NCBI GenBank assembly: GCA_964537715.1
Contig: CAZIAH010000005.1
Span: 7,562 to 71,561 of the forward strand
Source: CAZTZL01 sp964537715
GTDB lineage: Bacteria > Zhuqueibacterota > QNDG01 > DSAB01
Length of the DNA: 64,000 bases
Direction of reading: 5' to 3'
Within the stretch, counting starts at the first letter, position 1, and the number at the start of each line of letters is the position of its first letter. The notes beneath the pieces are model-generated. The model did not search any database. It was not told the origin of the DNA and was given only the letters and a program-made list of their open reading frames with translations. The position numbers were made by a program, and so were the translations under genes. Shown one piece after another: positions 9,921 to 18,213 of this stretch.

Positions 9921-11042
9921 CTATTTTACACTTACATCCCAAACTTTGGATAATCTTGACTTCCCATCCGGTCCTTTTACATCCAGAATTACAACATAGC
10001 TATCGGCTTCCTTATATTCATGAAGCGGATTTTGTTCCGTTGATGATGTTCCATCGCCAAAATCCCAATGCCATGAAGAAATATCACCATAAGATTGATC
10101 CTTAAAGGCTACCAGACGGCGTTTCATATCAATAACCTGGAACGACCAATCCGCCTGAACAGGTTTGCGGAATTGCGGTTCGAGCGGCATAAGTTGAAAA
10201 GCGCATAAATAAGAGGCCTGGCCGTACATTAAATGGTGGCGGGAGAGGTTCCAGAAACAATTGTGATTATCATTCACATCATCATAATCCAACACCGCAA
10301 AGGACAAACCAATGATCTTATTGACTTCCAACACAGAAGGAATGGCTCTTTCAGGCCCTTCCGGTCCGGCATAATCAAATGGTGTGATCCAGAATTCCAG
10401 TATAAGCTTCCCCGATTCACCTGGTTTGAAATCATACTTACAAACCGCATTAGCAAAAGGAAGTTTTTTGATCCAGGGCTGAACGCCCCAAACCATGGTC
10501 CAGTCTTTATCTTTCGCCGGGGTAAAAATATGATAATTTTGCGCATGCACACCATGGATCGCCCATTTTGCATCGGTATTGCTAATCCGCTCATCGCCGG
10601 GAGCAGCCGCGCCTACGATCTCCGGTTTCCACAATTTTTCATATTCCTTTGGGATCAACGGGCCGCCGGATGCATCGCCATCGACAACCACTTCAAACTC
10701 ATCATTATGCAAAGTGGGTAATGAAAAATCCCAATAATTATCATAGGCTTCATACAGAAAATAGAGTCGATTCAGCCCTTTTACCCATCCCACACGTACG
10801 CATACATCAAGGTTTTTGGGATCAACCGTATCATGATTCCCGCTATCATCGACGAGTTGATCTGTGCGGATGCAATACGTTTCCGGCACCATGTTCCAAT
10901 CCGTGGTATCACCATCGATCCTCGGGATCATGTTGGTGGGAAATTGGAAAATCTTGAATGTTATTTCAGGCCGATCTAGAGCGAACGCTGATGAATAAAT
11001 GCTTAGAATAAGGTTTAAAATGATTATTTGTGATTGTTTCAT
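9921..11042 (-). CDS. secreted CBM9-like protein with C-terminal PKD domain
   Basis: Signal peptide (residues 1-21), then a beta-sandwich resembling the CBM9-type sugar-binding domains found in xylanases and surface proteins: PRIDGDTTDWNMV, LYFLYEAYDNYWD, NDEFEVVVDGDASGG. The last ~75 residues are a PKD domain (WHWDFGDGTSSTEQNPLHEY). No catalytic motif was recognised. It is most simply a carbohydrate-binding surface protein that helps capture pectic fragments, but an unknown enzyme activity cannot be excluded. It has no YPNPFN tail. It lies between the two GH28 genes, 25 bases upstream of one and 86 bases downstream of the other. Confidence 0.7.
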   Translation of the reverse strand: MKQSQIIILNLILSIYSSAFALDRPEITFKIFQFPTNMIPRIDGDTTDWNMVPETYCIRTDQLVDDSGNHDTVDPKNLDVCVRVGWVKGLNRLYFLYEAYDNYWDFSLPTLHNDEFEVVVDGDASGGPLIPKEYEKLWKPEIVGAAAPGDERISNTDAKWAIHGVHAQNYHIFTPAKDKDWTMVWGVQPWIKKLPFANAVCKYDFKPGESGKLILEFWITPFDYAGPEGPERAIPSVLEVNKIIGLSFAVLDYDDVNDNHNCFWNLSRHHLMYGQASYLCAFQLMPLEPQFRKPVQADWSFQVIDMKRRLVAFKDQSYGDISSWHWDFGDGTSSTEQNPLHEYKEADSYVVILDVKGPDGKSRLSKVWDVSVK

Positions 11043-11128
11043 GTTTTGGCCTTAATTAAATAACAAACGGACAACAGAGAACGAAGAGTTTTTTCTTCCG
11101 TTTCCCATCTTCCATGTTCCGTTCTCCT

Positions 11129-12385
11129 TTATTTAGCATTCTTCAGAATAATGGCATCACCTTCTTCAACGTTGATTGTCAGACCGGAAAGATCCAGACC
11201 TTTGACATTTTCTACGATAAAACCCGTTTTCGCATTGATTTTACAATTCTCAAAGACAACATTCTCAATAGGACTTTCATCGAGTCCGTACATATCGCCT
11301 ACCTTATCAACAGTACCGGAAACATTGATAATCTTTACATTGCGAACAACTGGCAATGGATCAGAGGGTGGTTTGATTGGCGGCACCATACGCCAGGCCA
11401 TATTGAATTCAAAAGCTTTACGGGTTTTTTTAAGCGTGATATCACGATAAGTGATATTTTCCACCACACCGCCGCGGCTTGGTTGCGATTTAAAGCGAAT
11501 AGGCGCCCAATTATCAGCTTCAACCACGCAATTGCGAATCTCAACTTTACGGATACCACCGGACATTTCACTACCCATTGAAACGCCACCGTGACCATAA
11601 CGTAAATTGCACTTTTCAACAAGAATATCCTCAGCGGATCGATTGACGCGCCTCCCATCTTCATCTTTACCGGATTTAATGGCGATGCAATCATCATTTA
11701 CATCAATATCGCAATTGGTGATGCGGACGCGGGTGCTGGAATCGACATCGATACCATCGGAACTGATGATGTTGTGTTCAGCACGGATGGTCAGGTTTTC
11801 AGCAACGACGTCTTCGGAATAGAGAATGAACAAACACCAGCATGCTTGGTTTTTTAAATTCAAGTCGGACACCAGCACATTTTTGCAGTTCTGAATGGCG
11901 ATCAGGCGCGGCCGTCCAACCTTCAATTTTTCACTTCCGCGCGGATAGCGTTCCATCCACTGATCACCCGATCCATCAATAGTTCCCTCGCCTGTAAATT
12001 TGAAGTCGGTCATTTGAAATGCATTGATTAAAGCAGACGTCCATTTCTTTTCCTCACCTTCCCAACGCGTGAACACCTGGGGATAATCATCGGGATTATC
12101 TGTGCCTTTTAACACACCGTCTTTTTCAATATGGAGATTAACGCCCTGCTTAAGAAAAATGGCTCCGGTGAGAAAAACACCTTTAGGAATGACCAGCGTA
12201 CCGCCGCCTTCTTCGGCGCATTTGTCAATCGCTGCCTGGATGGCTTTGGTATTTAACGTTTGACCGTCATCGACAGCGCCGTGATCTGTAATAATAGTGC
12301 GCTTGGTCGGTTTTACAGATGAGCAATTAAGAAAGGTTAGAGAAAAAATGATTAAAATGATAACTGTGATGGATTTTCGAAACAT
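11129..12385 (-). CDS. GH28 polygalacturonase (exo-type likely)
   Basis: Exported beta-helix galacturonan hydrolase. The start reads MFRKSITVIILIIF with FLNC at the end of the hydrophobic stretch, a possible though non-canonical lipobox. The core carries GH28 signatures: DHGAVDDGQTLNTKAIQAAI at the entry, SSDGIDVDSS (NTDG-equivalent), NDDCIAIKSGKDEDG with the Asp pair, RYGHGGVSMGSE (GHG histidine) and PIRFKSQ in the RIK position. All catalytic elements are therefore present. AGGAG stands before the ATG. The product would trim homogalacturonan stretches or saturated galacturonate ends freed from RG-I. Confidence 0.92.
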   Translation of the reverse strand: MFRKSITVIILIIFSLTFLNCSSVKPTKRTIITDHGAVDDGQTLNTKAIQAAIDKCAEEGGGTLVIPKGVFLTGAIFLKQGVNLHIEKDGVLKGTDNPDDYPQVFTRWEGEEKKWTSALINAFQMTDFKFTGEGTIDGSGDQWMERYPRGSEKLKVGRPRLIAIQNCKNVLVSDLNLKNQACWCLFILYSEDVVAENLTIRAEHNIISSDGIDVDSSTRVRITNCDIDVNDDCIAIKSGKDEDGRRVNRSAEDILVEKCNLRYGHGGVSMGSEMSGGIRKVEIRNCVVEADNWAPIRFKSQPSRGGVVENITYRDITLKKTRKAFEFNMAWRMVPPIKPPSDPLPVVRNVKIINVSGTVDKVGDMYGLDESPIENVVFENCKINAKTGFIVENVKGLDLSGLTINVEEGDAIILKNAK

Positions 12386-12455
12386 TGATTACTCCTTCAG
12401 AGATAAAAAGGATTATCTGACATTGTTTGATATTCTGTCCGGCTGATGCCTCAAA

Positions 12456-14483
12456 TCACTTAAGCAGTACCATTTGACGGGATTGACTGACTGTTTCTCC
12501 ACCTGTATTTATTTCCATTCTGTAGATATAAACACCGGAAGCCGCAAAATCGTTGTAATCATTGCGCCCATTCCAGCTTATTTCAAAGGTGCCTGCAGAT
12601 TGATGCTGATTGATAAGCGTTCGCACCTTTTCTCCCTTCAGATTGTAGATGTTCAACCGGATATCGGCCGAAGTCGGTAATGAGTAACAAATGGTGGTTG
12701 ACGGATTAAAGGGATTGGGATAATTCTCTAAAAGTGTGAAAGTGTCCGGGAAATCATTGTTGATGTGTTTAACAATAGTCGGGGTATTATTTATTTTCTG
12801 AATGAGTTCAATACCTTCACCTGTACCCAGATTGCGGCTGTACTGTTTGTCTGTAGAATTATTCCAATGTTCGTGTACTCCCAGGCTTTCTAAGCGTGTG
12901 CCATCGCCTTCCGGATCATAGAACGTTTCTGATGGTGGATTATCAGCCTGGGCCGCTTCATGAAGATAATTATCCGCAGTACCATCCGGTACGCCCCAGT
13001 CTGAGCACCTTAAAAAATCCAGCAGCACGGACTCCATAGCGACAAAATCCTGGCTCATGAACAGACTTGATGCCGGGCCGCCATTGAAGGGTTCTATCGA
13101 CCATGGTACTTTACGAAGACGTTCGGCTAACAACAGAAAGGTTTTCCCTCCCAGCTCTTTATGCCCCATAAGATCAACCAGTACATTGTAGGAACCCATT
13201 GGAAGCTCATGCCAGTTACCAAGGGTAAGGGCGGCAACCCCATAGTGCATAAAGTACGGACACCAGCCATGGTAATAATAAGAATTCGTTCCAGGAGGGT
13301 TGGGATGGTAGACCGAGCCGAAGAAGTTCTTGGCACAGCAGGTAACACCTGCTAGTTCATGAGCGCGCGGCAGACAAAAACTGATAAGATACTTTGCCTC
13401 TGAAGCTACTGTGGGCAGACATACCTTGCCGCTGCTACCCGGTACCAGAGTTGTATCGCTATAATATATCACACAGTTAGTATCGGGTACTACCTTTTCG
13501 CGGGTACCGGGATTATCGCCAGGGCCGTTTTCATAACCATGTCCATCAACACGGTCAGTGCAATCGCCTTCGGCCCAGCGCACACCCGGAAAGTCTGTAT
13601 GACAGTAGTTATATATGGGATCGCCATGATAGAAAACGCAATCATAGAAGGTAATATCCTCATCCGGCACGCCTGCTTTACTTACAAGATGCCAGATCAG
13701 AGCATAAATCATTTGCGGACTATGCCGGTTTTCCTGATTGTCAGTCCATTCGTAAAAACGGGACTCAATATTATTGATTTTTATGGCAATTTTATCACCA
13801 GCCTGATAGCCTGTATTATCCTGGTTGTAACGCTCTTTATTGAAGTATTTGAAAAGGGAATCCCAAGCTTCGGTTGGATCGCTAATCCCTGTCATGTTGG
13901 TTAGCGCCAGGGTCATCATGTTCCGGGCGACTTCAGGATCGGTGCGCTCATCATCCCACCAATCCCCATCCTGCCTGCCTTGATCACAGAGTAGGCTGTC
14001 ATAAACCCACACAACGCGTCCGGGATGAATCCCTTTGGCCGTACCTATCGGAGTATTGGGCGAATCAGTGGGGGTAAAATTTGTTGTACCGAAAATGTTT
14101 GCAGCTGATGCAGAAACATCGCGTATATCATTCATAGTGAAAAAACAAACCAGTACAGCCGTTACAAATGAGATTGCCCCAACGATATACTGCCGTTTTT
14201 GGAAGAGGTGACGGGCCTTACACACTATAAAAGTGGACCCCAACAATCCTAACAACCAGGTGATAAAACCCGCTGCTATTGGTTGTGCTACCCGTTGGCA
14301 GGGATAGGCCGCGCGGCTGGGCTTGGGTACTACCCGGATAAGAACCCAGACAACAGAGGCCAGACCAATCACAATCCACAACCATGGCGTCTTTCCTTCT
14401 ACTTTTTTAAGTCCGGTTATTTTACCGGTTCTGGAGCACACTGTGAACCGTTTCATGATCAGTCGTCTGATATTTGAAAACAT
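12456..14483 (-). CDS. DUF362 membrane protein with C-terminal sorting domain
   Basis: Three predicted membrane spans come first (about residues 34-51, 68-88 and 100-118), with the motif YPCQRVAQP between the first two. The rest is a DUF362-type domain: DKIAIKINNIESR, CVFYHGDP, LISFCLPRAHELAGVTCCAKNFFG, then a long aromatic region. Residues from about 595 form a FlgD-like tail with NYPNPFNPSTTICYSLP. The activity of DUF362 proteins in carbohydrate loci is unknown to me; some family members are associated with iron-sulfur or redox proteins, but the cysteines here do not form a ferredoxin pattern. An AGGAG sequence supports the start at 14483. An N-terminal membrane anchor combined with a type IX tail on one chain is unusual. 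Confidence 0.8.
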   Translation of the reverse strand: MFSNIRRLIMKRFTVCSRTGKITGLKKVEGKTPWLWIVIGLASVVWVLIRVVPKPSRAAYPCQRVAQPIAAGFITWLLGLLGSTFIVCKARHLFQKRQYIVGAISFVTAVLVCFFTMNDIRDVSASAANIFGTTNFTPTDSPNTPIGTAKGIHPGRVVWVYDSLLCDQGRQDGDWWDDERTDPEVARNMMTLALTNMTGISDPTEAWDSLFKYFNKERYNQDNTGYQAGDKIAIKINNIESRFYEWTDNQENRHSPQMIYALIWHLVSKAGVPDEDITFYDCVFYHGDPIYNYCHTDFPGVRWAEGDCTDRVDGHGYENGPGDNPGTREKVVPDTNCVIYYSDTTLVPGSSGKVCLPTVASEAKYLISFCLPRAHELAGVTCCAKNFFGSVYHPNPPGTNSYYYHGWCPYFMHYGVAALTLGNWHELPMGSYNVLVDLMGHKELGGKTFLLLAERLRKVPWSIEPFNGGPASSLFMSQDFVAMESVLLDFLRCSDWGVPDGTADNYLHEAAQADNPPSETFYDPEGDGTRLESLGVHEHWNNSTDKQYSRNLGTGEGIELIQKINNTPTIVKHINNDFPDTFTLLENYPNPFNPSTTICYSLPTSADIRLNIYNLKGEKVRTLINQHQSAGTFEISWNGRNDYNDFAASGVYIYRMEINTGGETVSQSRQMVLLK

Positions 14484-14518
14484 GGATTACTCCTGTTGAA
14501 ATAATATCTTCGGTTAAA

Positions 14519-15991
14519 TTATGAAGATTTTTTCCGTTTCTGCAAATCTTTTTCAATTGTTATCAACAAGTTATCATTGACCGGATAAAAGAACAGCAAT
14601 AGACCACAAACTGCTAAAAAACCAGCAGGAATAAGACTAAACAACCATTTAATACCATTTAGCGTATGGGGCATGATCGTTTCACCTTTGATGTAGCCGA
14701 ATTGGCCCAACATATAAAGCGCCAGAAATCCACCAACAGCCACACCCGCCTTGATTGCAAACATGATCCCGGCAGTGACCAGTCCTGTTGCGCGTTGTTT
14801 AAATTTCCATTCGTGAAAATCGGCCACATCGGCGAACATGGCAAACAGAAACACCGGCATAGCGCCGGCCAATATCGCCCAGATAAAATTCATAACACAG
14901 AGCAGTATAAAATTAGACTCCGGCAACCAGTAGAAAATCGCACCGAAAAAAGCACCCGCCAATGTGACCACAATGATAGTCAATTTTTTATCAAAATATT
15001 TTTTAAGCGGTGTGCTCAAGAAAACACCGACCATCATACCCACCGTACCAACAGTAAGAAATGTCGTGGTTTGGTCGAAATCGAGTTTGAGCGTACCAAT
15101 AGTAAATGACCACAACACCTTGCTGCCCTCGCCGTTCACATAATCAAAATAATAAGCAACCATACCGTTGCGAATCATGTTATGGATGAGCCAGAATATG
15201 GAGGCAACAAATATCACGATCCAGGGGATGTTTTTTGATACATTTTTCAGATCACCAATAAAGGAACTTTTCTGCTCTTTGGGTGGTGCTACACGTTCAC
15301 GTGTGGTGAGAAATGTAATGAGCAGCAGAATAATGGCAATAGTTCCGAATACGCCCATCGTTACCTGGAAACCCAATGCCTGGCTGTAACCCAGATCAGG
15401 ATTGTAGCCCGGATGTGACGGATTATTTCCAAAGAACCGAGCCAAAGGCAGAGTGAACGTCGTAATCAGCATCGCACCAACAAAGGCGAAAAAGAAGCGG
15501 TACTGTGCCAGCGTCGTCCGCTCTTTGGGATTTGGCGTCATCACTGCCATCATCGAGGAGTAGGGAATGTTGATAGCCGTGTACGCCATGGTGGCTAAAA
15601 TATAGGTGACATAGGCATAAACCACTTTCATACTTTGGCTGAGGTCCGGCGTGATGAACATAGCGAAGGCCAGAATACCGTAGGGAACAGCCATCCACAA
15701 TAAATAGGGGCGAAATTTACCCCAGCGGGTATTGGTTCTGTCCGCAATCATCCCCATGATAGGATCGTTAATCATATCCCAAACACGAGTGATGAGGAAC
15801 ATGAAACTGGCCACTTTTGCGTCGATACCAAACACATCCGTGTAAAAAATCATCAGAAAGAAGCTCCAGGCCTGGTACAGAATATTGGACGCCGTATCCC
15901 CAAGTCCGTAGCCGATCTTTTCGACAACGGATAAGTGATTGCCTAAGCCACTAAAGTTTACTTCCGAAGCCGAATTTTTGTGTTCGTTCAC
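14519..15991 (-). CDS. GPH-family sugar:cation symporter (MelB/YicJ-like)
   Basis: Twelve-span major-facilitator protein of the glycoside-pentoside-hexuronide:cation symporter family. Diagnostic stretches are KIGYGLGDTASNILYQ at the first helix and DMINDPIMGMIADRTNTRWGKFRPY after helix 2, which carries the cation/sugar-site acidic residues, plus a central loop GDLKNVSKN. Substrates of this family are oligosaccharides or glycosides taken up with Na+ or H+. The gene begins 20 bases after the GH112 phosphorylase stop, so the likely cargo is the phosphorylase substrate, for example Gal-beta-1,4-Rha. The initiation codon is GTG at 15991 with GGAAGGA upstream. A FlgD-type tail is absent, as expected for an inner-membrane carrier. 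Confidence 0.9.
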   Translation of the reverse strand: MNEHKNSASEVNFSGLGNHLSVVEKIGYGLGDTASNILYQAWSFFLMIFYTDVFGIDAKVASFMFLITRVWDMINDPIMGMIADRTNTRWGKFRPYLLWMAVPYGILAFAMFITPDLSQSMKVVYAYVTYILATMAYTAINIPYSSMMAVMTPNPKERTTLAQYRFFFAFVGAMLITTFTLPLARFFGNNPSHPGYNPDLGYSQALGFQVTMGVFGTIAIILLLITFLTTRERVAPPKEQKSSFIGDLKNVSKNIPWIVIFVASIFWLIHNMIRNGMVAYYFDYVNGEGSKVLWSFTIGTLKLDFDQTTTFLTVGTVGMMVGVFLSTPLKKYFDKKLTIIVVTLAGAFFGAIFYWLPESNFILLCVMNFIWAILAGAMPVFLFAMFADVADFHEWKFKQRATGLVTAGIMFAIKAGVAVGGFLALYMLGQFGYIKGETIMPHTLNGIKWLFSLIPAGFLAVCGLLLFFYPVNDNLLITIEKDLQKRKKSS

Positions 15992-16011
15992 TCTTAATTT
16001 TTCCTTCCGCC

Positions 16012-18195
16012 TTACAAATCAACAATTTGAATACCATGGGGTTCAAGGCTTACTTCAACCGTATTCCCTTTATCATCAAATACCTTTGTTGTTTCCACAT
16101 AGTCACTGCTGCTTATGACAACAAGTTTTTTATTTTTGGGATACCAGGCACAGTCGGTTTGAACATTACTGCATGTCCATGCTTTATATTCCGGTTCCAT
16201 CCCGGCGCTGGTAAAAAGTGATCGATGCAGTAGGCGTGAGTTTTCTGGTGAAAATTTAAATCCGGACAGGTAGATTGCTTTTCCTTTGCCGAATGAATGC
16301 AGGGTAATTTGTGGGGAACCATCTTTCTCTGCCAATACAGTTGTCTCTTTGCTAAGCACAAAAATGTTATCAATATCTTTACCAAAATCGATGTCGCCAC
16401 TTATATCTTCCAGAATAAAATGCTTTGATGAAGCCGTGACCGGCAATTTAACATTACACATCGTCAACCCAATTTCGCGGTCAACACCAAGCAGATGCGC
16501 CAACTGGAAATATTGACTCGAACATTTTACCGCTGAGGGTTCACCGATTCCTATAAATCCGCCGCCATTCGCAACCCATTTGGTGATCGCTTCAATCACT
16601 TTCGCGTCTTTCCAGTAATCACCGCCGCTCCATGCGGTTCCACCCTTTCCGGCATTGATGATAACATCTGTACCTTCGGGAATGCCATTTTCCAGAATAT
16701 CCCTGAAACCTGTAAACGAAACATCCACTGGTAATCCGGCAAGGGATTCCGTAACCTCATAAATTTCAACGCCGGGTATAAAGTGACCGACGTAATCCCA
16801 TGAACGCCATTTACCCCACGCAGTAAGAACAACAACTTTCAGCGGTGCAACATATGGCCCTCCATCTGCGTGAAATTGTTGAAACGTGCGGAACTCATTG
16901 GCAATATGATCAATCGCTTCAACAAACTCAGGAAAGTCCTGCACAAGATGCAGGTAGCCACCCAAACCGATACGGTCAATGGGTATGCGAAGCAGACCGC
17001 GGCGTATGTTGGCCCAGAAATGCTTGGCATCCAGCGCCGGATCGCCTCCTTCCATAAAAGTTGGTTCGCCTTTTAAACCAGTTGGGAACAGGTAAGGATG
17101 CAAACGCAGCTCTTTGGTTTTTACACCTTTCACACCTGCGCAAAGTCTGGCTTCAAACGCATTGAATACACACTTGATTAAACCATCAAATCCAAACTCT
17201 TTATACCGATCGCCCCAGGGCTCGGTGCCAACCCAATGATCATCGTAAAACATATAAGCCACTTTACCGGATTCGTGGACTAAGTCAATACACTTGCGAC
17301 CAAAACTGACGACAAACTCATTCATAAAATCCATCCAGTCCCACAAGCGGTCGGAAGGTACATTATGGCTGGAGCAGTAAGCACCGTTGCTGACAAAATC
17401 TTCACTGGTCATCTGGTAGCCTTTGGTTTCGGCAAACAAACGCATGGCACGCGGGCTTACAGTCATCTCGTATGATCCCCAGTCGGCATAACGGAATTTC
17501 TGGATTGAAGGATCGCCCCAGAACCAGGCAAAATTATAAAACAGGGATGTGAAGCGTACGATTTTTGTTTTGGGACGTTCATCAAGCCACTTTTTCAGTG
17601 TGCTGAGAATGGCTTCTTGCGCTTCCGGATAAATGGGATCGACGGGCATTTGGTGTTCGCGGTCACCCCAGTCATTGGTAATATGGTTGTACATGGAAAT
17701 ACCTTCCCATATACGGTAGGCTAAAAAGTTAATCGTGTATTTGTGCCACCTTTGGACATTTTTAATAGTCACACTACCATTCGTTGTATCAAATACCCAT
17801 AACTCTTTCGGTACTTCTTCGCCGGTCGTACGGTCAAACACCTGCCACCATGCTTTGGGATCATCATTGGCATTCACTTCAAATTGTTCACGGAAGAAAC
17901 CTTTCAGCAAATCGATTGTAATCGTTTTACTTTCTGCCACTACCGGATCGCTCATCAGATAGTTCTGTTGAAGTTTATCACGATTTGCTTTGGCCCACTC
18001 GTTATCTGAACGGATCAGGCATATTGTAGAATAGATGGGATAATCCGCCTGAATAATTTTTTCAGATAATTGTATGCCGTCACTATCGCGAATAGCATCT
18101 GCACCCCAACGTTCCGCAAGTTCCAGGGTTAAATTTTCATATCCTGCCTCACCAGGCAAGGTAAAATTTCCTTTTAAATTCTGTTTATCAGTCAT
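16012..18195 (-). CDS. GH112 phosphorylase, probably D-galactosyl-beta-1,4-L-rhamnose phosphorylase
   Basis: Cytoplasmic enzyme (no signal peptide) of family GH112, which phosphorolyses beta-galactosides to galactose 1-phosphate plus acceptor sugar. It matches the family over its full length (727 residues): the catalytic-acid segment YDDHWVGTEPWG (Asp319), IDRIGLGGYLHLVQDFPEF, VVVLTAWGKWRSW, and the glutamine-amidotransferase-like region with NGGGFIGIGEPSA. Family members act on galacto/lacto-N-biose or on galactosyl-1,4-rhamnose. The locus is rhamnogalacturonan-directed and has no amino-sugar genes, so the rhamnose form is favoured by context, not by residues I can verify. Neighbours are a GH2 beta-galactosidase upstream and a GPH symporter downstream, all within 20-base gaps. 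Confidence 0.88.
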   Translation of the reverse strand: MTDKQNLKGNFTLPGEAGYENLTLELAERWGADAIRDSDGIQLSEKIIQADYPIYSTICLIRSDNEWAKANRDKLQQNYLMSDPVVAESKTITIDLLKGFFREQFEVNANDDPKAWWQVFDRTTGEEVPKELWVFDTTNGSVTIKNVQRWHKYTINFLAYRIWEGISMYNHITNDWGDREHQMPVDPIYPEAQEAILSTLKKWLDERPKTKIVRFTSLFYNFAWFWGDPSIQKFRYADWGSYEMTVSPRAMRLFAETKGYQMTSEDFVSNGAYCSSHNVPSDRLWDWMDFMNEFVVSFGRKCIDLVHESGKVAYMFYDDHWVGTEPWGDRYKEFGFDGLIKCVFNAFEARLCAGVKGVKTKELRLHPYLFPTGLKGEPTFMEGGDPALDAKHFWANIRRGLLRIPIDRIGLGGYLHLVQDFPEFVEAIDHIANEFRTFQQFHADGGPYVAPLKVVVLTAWGKWRSWDYVGHFIPGVEIYEVTESLAGLPVDVSFTGFRDILENGIPEGTDVIINAGKGGTAWSGGDYWKDAKVIEAITKWVANGGGFIGIGEPSAVKCSSQYFQLAHLLGVDREIGLTMCNVKLPVTASSKHFILEDISGDIDFGKDIDNIFVLSKETTVLAEKDGSPQITLHSFGKGKAIYLSGFKFSPENSRLLHRSLFTSAGMEPEYKAWTCSNVQTDCAWYPKNKKLVVISSSDYVETTKVFDDKGNTVEVSLEPHGIQIVDL

Positions 18196-18213
18196 TGCTA
18201 TCTTTCAGGAAGT

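Noticed and set aside
11060..11120. purine-rich imperfect repeat between the CBM9-like and GH28 genes as a mobile-element remnant
   Set aside because: Only loosely repetitive (GGAAGATGGGAAACGGAAG-like), with no terminal repeats or coding trace.
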